Shown here: positions 57,753 through 64,000 of the stretch, in pieces
How the letters are laid out: the number at the start of each line of letters is the position of its first letter
How positions within the stretch are numbered: the stretch's first letter is position 1
NCBI GenBank assembly: GCA_965248905.1
Contig: CBDFKS010000006.1
Coordinates: forward strand, 1-64,000
Length of the DNA: 64,000 nucleotides
Source of the DNA: CBDFKS01 sp965248905
GTDB taxonomy: Bacteria; Chloroflexota; Dehalococcoidia; Lucifugimonadales; JAGWBF01
Direction: 5' to 3'
Translations under genes and position numbers: made by a program
Notes under the pieces: model-generated
Seen by the model: the letters and a program-made list of their open reading frames with translations, nothing else
What the model was told of the DNA's origin: nothing
Databases searched by the model: none

Positions 57753-58715
57753 ATGAGTAACCCTAATCCGTCTATCAAGGTAAAAGAGCTGAAAAAGCGC
57801 ATCGTCGTGGGTAGTCGAGGCAGCGCCTTGGCCATGCGCCAAACCGAAGAGGTGCTTGAAAAGCTCCGGGCAAACCATCCTGACATAGATTTTCACGTAC
57901 ACACGATCAAGACCAGCGGCGACACCTCGGCTGAGGCACCCCTCGCCAGCCTGGGACGCGGCATCTTCGTTAAGGAGATAGAGAGGGCTCTCCAGGACGG
58001 AGAGATTGACATGGCGGTCCATAGCCTTAAGGACATGCCCACACGTCTACCCGATGGCCTGTCACTGGGAGCCGTGCACCAGCGCCTGGACCCTCGGGAT
58101 GTGCTGATAAACCGGTGGCGCTGCCCCTTGAGCCAAATGCCTTCAGAGGCGAGGATTGGCACCAGTAGCCCAAGACGAGCAGCTCAGCTCAAGTCTCTTC
58201 GCAACGATGTGGAGGTGTTGGCCATACGGGGCAACGTGGACACAAGATTGCGAAAGGCCAGCGGTGCCGACTATGATGGCGTCATCCTGGCCGCTGCTGG
58301 AGTGATGAGAATGGGTCTGGAGGAAGAAGTGGCCGAGTTCCTTTCCTCCGCGGACTTCGTTCCCGCTCCCGGCCAGGGAGCCCTGGCCGTGGAAATGCGT
58401 AGCGCCGATGAACAGATACTAGATGTGTTGTCGGCTGTGGAGCACCCTCCGACCCGGCGAGCAGTTAGCGCGGAGCGGGCCTTCCTCGAAGCCCTGGGAG
58501 GAGGCTGCCAGGTACCCGTTGGCGCCTACGCCAGAGCGGATGGAGACACCATGGTGATGACCGTCTTCCTATCCTCTCTTGATGGCGCGAAAGTATACAA
58601 GGCCAAGACCAGCGGCAGAGCCAGTAATCCCCACGAGGTGGCGCTGGACGCATACCAGCGGCTAATCGAGAGGGGTGCGGGTGAGTTGCTGAAAGGCGCC
58701 GACGTTGAAGGGTAA
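57753..58715 (+). CDS. hemC: Hydroxymethylbilane synthase (porphobilinogen deaminase)
   Basis: 320 residues from the ATG at 57753 (GAAAGG upstream); a longer start at 57702 is possible. RIVVGSRGSALAMRQTEEV, MAVHSLKDMPTRLPDGL, IGTSSPRRAAQL, RGNVDTRL, FVPAPGQGALAVE and GGGCQVPVGAYA with Cys252 that carries the dipyrromethane cofactor are all intact. Joins four porphobilinogen molecules. The end overlaps the next gene by 11 bases. Confidence 0.96.
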   Translation: MSNPNPSIKVKELKKRIVVGSRGSALAMRQTEEVLEKLRANHPDIDFHVHTIKTSGDTSAEAPLASLGRGIFVKEIERALQDGEIDMAVHSLKDMPTRLPDGLSLGAVHQRLDPRDVLINRWRCPLSQMPSEARIGTSSPRRAAQLKSLRNDVEVLAIRGNVDTRLRKASGADYDGVILAAAGVMRMGLEEEVAEFLSSADFVPAPGQGALAVEMRSADEQILDVLSAVEHPPTRRAVSAERAFLEALGGGCQVPVGAYARADGDTMVMTVFLSSLDGAKVYKAKTSGRASNPHEVALDAYQRLIERGAGELLKGADVEG

Positions 58716-60240
58716 AGTCTACCTAGTTGGAGCCGGGCCGGGAGATCCCGGCCTGATAACTGTAAAAGGGCTTCGCTATCTTCAAAAGGCTGAGGTGGTG
58801 GTCTATGACCGGCTGGTGGACAAACGCCTCCTGGACAAGGCTCCAAAAGAGGCCCAACTGGTATTCGTAGGCAAAAGTCCCGGGCAGCGGGGCATGGAGC
58901 AGGAGGAGATCAACCGAACTCTAGTGGACAATTCGTTGGCTGGAAGGACGGTAGTCCGCCTGAAAGGTGGCGACCCCTTCGTGTTCGGTCGTGGAGGTGA
59001 GGAAGCGTTGGCACTGGCGAAGGCTGGAGTTCCTTTCGAGATCGTGCCTGGAATCACTTCGGCCATAGCTGCGCCTGCCTACGCCGGCATACCACTCACC
59101 CATCGCCAGATCGCGTCTTCCTTTACGGTAGTCAGCGGAAACGAAGACCCCTCCAAAGACGAGTCGAACATACGGTGGGACATACTGGCCAGAAGTGGCG
59201 GCACTCTGGTAGTGCTCATGGGCTGGGGTACCCTCGACGATATCGCTCAGATCCTTGTGAAAGAGGGTATGGCGGCGTCTACTCCGGTCGCTCTGGTCCG
59301 CTGGGGCACCGAGCCCTACCAACGTACCGTGACAGGCACGCTCGAAGATATCGTACAGAAAGGGACCGAGGCAGGTTTGAGTCCTCCAGTGGTGGCAATC
59401 ATCGGCCCGGTGGTAGAGTTGCGGAATCAGATACGCTGGTACGACAACAAGCCACTCTTTGGAAAGCGGATTCTCGTGACCCGCTCTCGTAGTCAAGCCT
59501 CCGTACTGTCCGAATTGCTGGCACAAGAGGGCGCGGAACCCGTGGAAATACCCACCATAGAGATCACTCCTCCCGATGACTGGTCGTGTGTAGACAGTGC
59601 CATCAAATCACTGCATACTTACAATTGGGTGATCTTTTCCAGCGCAAATGGCGTGGAGTCGTTCTTCCGGAGAGTGGAGGCTCTAGGAAGGGACTCCAGG
59701 GCCTTCGCTAAGTCCAAGGTTGGTGCAATAGGGCCGGCGACCGCCGAGGCTTTGAGCCGCCGGGGAATCAATGCCGACTTTGTGCCTACTAAATACGTCG
59801 CCGAGGCAGTAGTTGAGGGTATGGAGGCCCAGAACGTCGGTGGCGCTCGTGTCCTTCTACCACGAGGCGACATCGGCCGGGATGAGCTGCCCAAAGGTCT
59901 AACTCGATTGGAGGCCCAAGTCACTGAGGTAACTGTCTACCGCTCTTTGGCGCCCCAAGATTCCCGAGACAAAGCCAAAGGGCTGCTCGAGAACGACGGC
60001 GTCGACCTGATCACTTTTACCAGCTCGTCAACCGTGGAAAATCTGCTAAATCTCCTCGATGGAGACCGCTCCCTGCTTGGGGGAGCGAAGGTGGCTTGCA
60101 TCGGCCCCATCACTGCCATGACTGCCCAGGACGTGGGCTTGTCGGTGGATATCGTGGCCCAAGAATACACCATACCGGGGCTCGTACACGCACTAAAAGA
60201 GCATTTCGCAGTCCTCCCTCCTCGGGTGGGAGGGAGTTAG
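58705..60240 (+). CDS. cobA-hemD: Fused uroporphyrinogen-III methyltransferase and uroporphyrinogen-III synthase (CobA-HemD)
   Basis: 511 residues, TTG start inside the hemC end. Residues 1-240 are SUMT (VYLVGAGPGDPGLITVKGLRYLQKAEVVVYDRLVD, VRLKGGDPFVFGRGGEEALAL, VPGITSAIAAPAYAGIPLTHR, VVLMGWGTLDDI). Residues about 250-505 are HemD (KRILVTRSRSQASVLSELLAQEGAEPVEIPTIEI, WVIFSSANGVESFFRRV, IGPATAEALSRRGINADFVP, LITFTSSSTVENLLNLL). The fused order CobA-HemD is common in Firmicutes and others. It cyclises the bilane and then methylates it to precorrin-2. Confidence 0.95.
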   Translation: MKGKVYLVGAGPGDPGLITVKGLRYLQKAEVVVYDRLVDKRLLDKAPKEAQLVFVGKSPGQRGMEQEEINRTLVDNSLAGRTVVRLKGGDPFVFGRGGEEALALAKAGVPFEIVPGITSAIAAPAYAGIPLTHRQIASSFTVVSGNEDPSKDESNIRWDILARSGGTLVVLMGWGTLDDIAQILVKEGMAASTPVALVRWGTEPYQRTVTGTLEDIVQKGTEAGLSPPVVAIIGPVVELRNQIRWYDNKPLFGKRILVTRSRSQASVLSELLAQEGAEPVEIPTIEITPPDDWSCVDSAIKSLHTYNWVIFSSANGVESFFRRVEALGRDSRAFAKSKVGAIGPATAEALSRRGINADFVPTKYVAEAVVEGMEAQNVGGARVLLPRGDIGRDELPKGLTRLEAQVTEVTVYRSLAPQDSRDKAKGLLENDGVDLITFTSSSTVENLLNLLDGDRSLLGGAKVACIGPITAMTAQDVGLSVDIVAQEYTIPGLVHALKEHFAVLPPRVGGS

Positions 60241-60260
60241 AGGGGGGGAATTCACCCTGA

Positions 60261-60283
60261 CCCTCTCCCATCAAGGGAGAGGG
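60261..60283. repeat. Dispersed hairpin repeat between cobA-hemD and hemB
   Basis: CCCTCTCCC (60261-60269) pairs with GGGAGAGGG (60275-60283), loop ATCAA. Same family as 32242 and 37628. Also part of CCTCCTCGGGTGGGAGGG just before. Sits in the 59-base gap, so may shape hemB expression. Confidence 0.7.
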
Positions 60284-60299
60284 AAGGAGATAGACAGAG

Positions 60300-61289
60300 A
60301 TGGTTAGTTTTCCAGAGGTCCGCCTACGTAGATTACGAGAGCTGGAGCCCATGCGACTCCTATCCCAAGAGACCAGGCTCTCCATTAACGATTTCATCTA
60401 TCCCATATTCGTCACTCACGGACGCGATGTAAGAGCGGAGATCGAACCCATGCCGGGGTGCTATCAGCTCTCCCTGGACCATCTCCTGGCCGAAGTCACT
60501 GAGGTGGCCCAACTGAACATTCCCGGAGTACTGCTGTTCGGTATTCCACAGAGCAAGGACCCCTGGGCCCACGAGGCCTACGATGAGCAGGGGATTATCC
60601 AGGAAGCCATCAGGGTAATTAAACAGGCAGTCCCCAACATGCTGGTGGTCACCGACGTGTGCCTATGTGAATACACCGACCACGGCCACTGTGGCATCGT
60701 CGAAGATGGCCGTATAGACAATGATCGGACCCTAGACCTGCTGGCCAGGACAGCCCTGTCCCATGTACTTGCCGGCGCCGACGTGGTGGCGCCGTCGGCG
60801 ATGATGGACGGCCAGGTGAAGGCCATACGCACCACCCTTGATAAGAATGACTTCAAGAGTGTGCCCATAATCGCCTATGCGGCCAAATACGCCTCGGCCT
60901 TTTACGGCCCCTTTCGCGTAGCAGCGGACTCAACCCCTCAGTTCGGCGACCGGCGGAGCTATCAGATGGACCCGGCCAACTGGCGCATGGCCATGCGTGA
61001 GATAGAAGGGGACATTTTGGAAGGGGCCGACATGGTGATGGTGAAACCCGCCCTGGCCTACCTGGACGTCATCGCCAGGGCCAAGGAACGGTTCAACTAT
61101 CCCATAGCTGCTTACAACGTCAGCGGCGAGTTCTCCATGCTGAAGGCCGCCGCCGCCAACGGCTGGCTGGACGAAGAGCGAGCCACGCTGGAGGTACTGA
61201 CCTCCATCAAGCGTGCGGGGGCCGACATAATTTTCAGCTACCATGCCAAAGAGGTCGCCAGGCTGCTGGGTGAGGGAGTAGCCCATTAG
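60300..61289 (+). CDS. hemB: Delta-aminolevulinic acid dehydratase (porphobilinogen synthase)
   Basis: 329 residues. FIYPIFVTHGRDVRAEIEPMPGCYQLS, GIPQSKDPWAHEAYDEQGIIQEAIRVIKQ, zinc-ligand Cys in TDVCLCEYTDHGHCGIVEDG, Schiff-base Lys residues in PIIAYAAKYASAFYGPFR and MVMVKPALAYLDVI. Complete. Condenses two aminolevulinate molecules to porphobilinogen. Its position after hemC and cobA-hemD fits the pathway, although it acts first. Confidence 0.97.
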   Translation: MVSFPEVRLRRLRELEPMRLLSQETRLSINDFIYPIFVTHGRDVRAEIEPMPGCYQLSLDHLLAEVTEVAQLNIPGVLLFGIPQSKDPWAHEAYDEQGIIQEAIRVIKQAVPNMLVVTDVCLCEYTDHGHCGIVEDGRIDNDRTLDLLARTALSHVLAGADVVAPSAMMDGQVKAIRTTLDKNDFKSVPIIAYAAKYASAFYGPFRVAADSTPQFGDRRSYQMDPANWRMAMREIEGDILEGADMVMVKPALAYLDVIARAKERFNYPIAAYNVSGEFSMLKAAAANGWLDEERATLEVLTSIKRAGADIIFSYHAKEVARLLGEGVAH

Positions 61290-61324
61290 CAGTCGAAGCC
61301 TATTTCACTTGGAGTGAAAGGCCG

Positions 61325-63493
61325 ATGAGCCCTAATCGCCCGATACTTCCCCTCCTCAAATCCCACTTCGGCTACGACAGTTTCCTTCCGCTGCAAAAAG
61401 AGATCATCACCAATGTGCTTGCCGGAAGCGATTCTTTGGTGTTGATGCCCACCGGCGGAGGCAAATCGCTGTGCTATCAACTGCCGGCGCTATGTTTCGA
61501 CGGACTCACTTTGGTGGTGTCTCCGCTGATTGCGCTTATGAAAGACCAGGTTGACGCCCTCAAGGCCAACGGGATAGCAGCGGAGTACATTAATAGCACT
61601 CTACCGCCAGCGGATGTCTCCCGTGTGCAGGCGCAGGCGAGAACAGGTCAACTCAAAATCCTTTACCTCGCTCCGGAGCGTCTCGCTCTGCCCAGGTTCC
61701 GGGATTTCCTGAGCACTCTCAATGTTAGCCTAATTGCCATCGACGAGGCGCACTGCATTTCTGAATGGGGCCATGATTTCCGCACGGAATATCGCAATCT
61801 TAAGGCTCTCCGGCATGATTTTCCGGCTACGCCGCTGATCGCCCTCACCGCAACCGCCACGGAAAAAGTGCGCGAGGATATTATCGTCCAGCTCGGTCTC
61901 CAGCGAGGACGGACTTTTGTCTCCAGCTTCAACCGTGCCAATCTCACCTATCTGGTTCGACCCAAGACTACTCCCTTCACCGACCTAGTCGAGCTTCTGC
62001 ACAGACATAAAAACGAAGCCGCCATCATATATTGCTTCTCTCGAAAGGACACCGAAGGGCTGGCCGCGGACCTAACCGCAAACGGTCTCAAAGCATTGCC
62101 TTACCATGCCGGACTTGATAATGATCTCCGCAGGCAGACCCAGGAAAGGTTTATCCGCGACGAAGTACCCATCATTGTTGCAACCATCGCTTTCGGAATG
62201 GGTATCGACAAGCCCGACATTCGCCTTGTGGTCCACTACGACTTGCCCAAGTCCATCGAAAGTTACTACCAAGAGACGGGTCGTGCCGGACGAGACGGCA
62301 TACCCAGCGAGTGTGTTCTCTTCTATTCCTACAGCGACAAGATAAAGCAGGATTTTTTCATAGATAGGATGGAGGACAATACGGAGCAGGTAAACGCCCG
62401 CCAAAAGTTGGCGCAGTTAATCGAGCTCTGCGAAGGTCAAACGTGCCGCCGTAAATATCTGCTTGAGTATTTTGGAGAGAGGTGGCAAGAGGAAAACTGT
62501 GGAGGGTGTGATGTCTGTCTCACACCCAGAGAGGAGTTCGACGCCACCGAGATTGCCCAAAAGATCCTTTCGGCCGTGATACGCACAGGCCAGCAGTTTG
62601 GGGAGAGCCACATCAGTGGAGTCCTACGAGGGACGAGCACGCGGAGGGCTCGCGAACTCGGTCACGACCGGCTATCGGTGTATGGCATCGCGCGGGATGT
62701 CAAGCGCGATGAACTCAAGGAGATTATCCAACTCCTCGTTGCCGGGGGGCTGTTGGGAAGAAACGGAGATCGGTATCCTACCCTGGCTGTTACCCCGGAC
62801 GGACGGCAGTTGCTCAACACCCGTAGCAAACTGACCCTGGCCAGACCGAAGCCAAGCTCCGACAAAGTTCCGGCCTCCGGGACTGATCCCATCCCATACC
62901 ATCAAGCCCTGTTTGAGCAACTACGCAACCTGAGAAAGACGATCGCGGATCGGAGAGGCGTGCCACCCTACGTTATCTTTCACGACACTACCCTTCAGCA
63001 GATGGCCTCCCACCTTCCTCAAAGCCGGGAGAGCTTCTCTCGCATATCAGGCATTGGGGCTACAAAGCTGGAGGAATACTCCGACGAGTTCTTAGCCGTC
63101 ATCAGAAGCTACGTACAAGAAAACGGGCTGACGGAGAGAAAGGTTGCCCCGAGGAGCAGAAATAGAAAGGGTCCAGTACGAAGTACGGGGACAACCTACC
63201 ATAAAACCAGAGATCTCCTGTTACAAAAGTTACCCATCGACCAGATCGCTGCGCAGCGCGGAGTGAGCGAGGGCACTATCATATCCCACATAGCCCAGCT
63301 GGTCAGCGCCGGAGAACAGCTGGACCTGGCGTACTTGATGCCTCAATCGGACCGCCTCGCAAAGATCGAGGCGGCGTTTCAAGCTGTCGGCAGTCTCCAG
63401 TTCCTCACACCAGTCCGGGAGCTACTCGGCGAAGAGTACTCCTACGAGGAGCTCAGGCTCGTCCGGATCTCCCTTCGGCAATCACAGGAGTGA
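61325..63493 (+). CDS. recQ: RecQ DNA helicase
   Basis: 722 residues. Walker A MPTGGGKS (41-48), DEAH (140-143), TATATEKVREDI, GRAGRDGIPS. Zinc-binding Cys cluster CEGQTCRRKYLLEYFGE...CGGCDVC, RQC winged helix, HRDC domain (YHQALFEQLRNLRKTIADRRGVPPYVIFHDTTLQQMA) and a C-terminal HTH_40-like segment (TRDLLLQKLPIDQIAAQRGVSEGTIISHI). Full architecture. Unwinds recombination and repair intermediates. It begins 36 bases after hemB in the same direction. Confidence 0.95.
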   Translation: MSPNRPILPLLKSHFGYDSFLPLQKEIITNVLAGSDSLVLMPTGGGKSLCYQLPALCFDGLTLVVSPLIALMKDQVDALKANGIAAEYINSTLPPADVSRVQAQARTGQLKILYLAPERLALPRFRDFLSTLNVSLIAIDEAHCISEWGHDFRTEYRNLKALRHDFPATPLIALTATATEKVREDIIVQLGLQRGRTFVSSFNRANLTYLVRPKTTPFTDLVELLHRHKNEAAIIYCFSRKDTEGLAADLTANGLKALPYHAGLDNDLRRQTQERFIRDEVPIIVATIAFGMGIDKPDIRLVVHYDLPKSIESYYQETGRAGRDGIPSECVLFYSYSDKIKQDFFIDRMEDNTEQVNARQKLAQLIELCEGQTCRRKYLLEYFGERWQEENCGGCDVCLTPREEFDATEIAQKILSAVIRTGQQFGESHISGVLRGTSTRRARELGHDRLSVYGIARDVKRDELKEIIQLLVAGGLLGRNGDRYPTLAVTPDGRQLLNTRSKLTLARPKPSSDKVPASGTDPIPYHQALFEQLRNLRKTIADRRGVPPYVIFHDTTLQQMASHLPQSRESFSRISGIGATKLEEYSDEFLAVIRSYVQENGLTERKVAPRSRNRKGPVRSTGTTYHKTRDLLLQKLPIDQIAAQRGVSEGTIISHIAQLVSAGEQLDLAYLMPQSDRLAKIEAAFQAVGSLQFLTPVRELLGEEYSYEELRLVRISLRQSQE

Positions 63494-63588
63494 GTCGGGG
63501 CGCCGGTTTGTATCCTGGGATTCAATGGTGTCCTACCCATCGATCCCTGATACAATCATGTCATCACACCCAAATAAGGAGGTTACGC

Positions 63589-64000
63589 ATGATAGACCTT
63601 ATTATCAGAGGTGGACAGGTAGTGACCCCATGGGGAGTAGGTGACTGGGACGTGGCGGTGGAAGGCGAGAAGATCGTGGCCGTCGCCGTACCGGGCTCCC
63701 TGGCCGGAGAAGTGGGCCGGATCATGGACGCCACGGGCAAGATCGTGGTGCCTGGGGGTATCGAACCCCACGCCCACGTGGCCATGCCCATCTGGACCTC
63801 GGTGACTGGCCATCCCCACGTAGCCCCGGCCCAGGCAATGATACCCCCAATGACGACCGCCTCGATCCCGGACGCCAGCCGCTCGGCATTATTCGGAGGC
63901 ACTACCATCATAACGGACTTCGCCCACGTGGAGGCAAGCCACGACGTCCTCCAATCCCTGGAGGCTAAAAACTCAGAGTGGAAGGGCAACTCATACTGCG
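63589..64000 (+). CDS. Dihydropyrimidinase/hydantoinase-like amidohydrolase, N-terminal part (cut by window edge)
   Basis: The first 137 residues are inside the window. IDLIIRGGQVVTPWGVGDWDVAVEGEKIVAVAVPG is the beta-sandwich start, GKIVVPGGIEPHAHVAMP holds the His-x-His metal ligands, and FGGTTIITDFAHVEA fits the family (usually 'GGTT-x-i-i-D-F'). AAGGAGGTTACGC precedes the ATG, and TACAAT (63551) could be a -10 box. The carbamylated Lys would follow about residue 150, just beyond the edge. Hydrolyses a cyclic amide; substrate unknown. Confidence 0.85.
   Translation, partial: MIDLIIRGGQVVTPWGVGDWDVAVEGEKIVAVAVPGSLAGEVGRIMDATGKIVVPGGIEPHAHVAMPIWTSVTGHPHVAPAQAMIPPMTTASIPDASRSALFGGTTIITDFAHVEASHDVLQSLEAKNSEWKGNSYC

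Overview
The window looks like chromosomal DNA of an uncultured Chloroflexota bacterium, probably from the Dehalococcoidia/SAR202 side. The pointers are lipoproteins with Lys-Glu-Val-rich linkers behind the lipobox, a dnaJ-hspR-clpC heat-shock operon, GMC and FAD oxidoreductases, GGGAGAGGG-type intergenic hairpins, and a heme cluster that includes a siroheme decarboxylase. This placement is inference from gene content; no ribosomal marker is present.

1-11.7 kb is an integrated mobile element, GC-richer than the rest by eye. A minus-strand operon (4691 down to the left edge) encodes small unknown proteins, a DnaG-like primase, a Rad52-type annealing protein, two Cys-rich zinc-ribbon-like proteins, a stand-alone TSCPD protein and the start of a probable PD-(D/E)XK nuclease. 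It resembles a phage or ICE replication and recombination module. A small HTH regulator at 6.9 kb lies between two near-identical 32-bp palindromes (candidate operators). Next come a phage-type PAPS-reductase-like PP-loop protein, a promoter with a hairpin leader and terminator, and a large serine recombinase whose stop codon lies in a 23-bp tandem repeat (candidate attachment site). An IS5-family element sits just behind it, then an excisionase-like HTH gene. At 12 kb a chimeric ORF (HTH N terminus joined to a VOC C terminus) marks an old rearrangement.

12.4-26 kb is host sequence: a GMC oxidoreductase, two interleaved ABC-2 export systems (ATPase-permease-ATPase-permease), an MFS transporter broken by one in-frame TGA, a lactonase-type beta-propeller, tRNA-Ser, a secreted small protein, a CBS-domain HlyC/CorC protein, GlmU, NhaA, tRNA-Arg and tRNA-Pro.

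26-42 kb is rich in secreted proteins: an oligopeptide-type binding lipoprotein, a thioredoxin-like lipoprotein, a small lipoprotein, an FG-GAP/UnbV lipoprotein and a TolB-like propeller. A geranylgeranyl-reductase-like flavoprotein, an alpha/beta hydrolase with a double carboxymuconolactone-decarboxylase-like protein, a GlcG-like protein, a DadA/SoxB-type oxidase and a large O-antigen-ligase/TPR membrane protein follow. Dispersed hairpin repeats fill the gaps.

42-49.5 kb carries a tight operon (PIN-TRAM protein, IspD, IspF, CysS), a membrane protein, a GlcD-type flavoprotein and an alpha/beta hydrolase.

49.5-54 kb is a heat-shock island: dnaJ-hspR-clpC on minus, hsp20 divergent on plus, each with a perfect-consensus sigma-70 promoter; a HAIR-like inverted repeat overlaps the hsp20 promoter. 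54-55.7 kb has a GNAT acetyltransferase and a rhomboid protease.

55.9-61.3 kb is a tetrapyrrole operon: a fused AhbA-AhbB siroheme decarboxylase, precorrin-2 dehydrogenase/ferrochelatase, HemC, a CobA-HemD fusion and HemB. Together they cover 5-aminolevulinate to didecarboxysiroheme, the branch leading to heme by the siroheme-dependent route. RecQ and the start of a dihydropyrimidinase-like amidohydrolase end the window.
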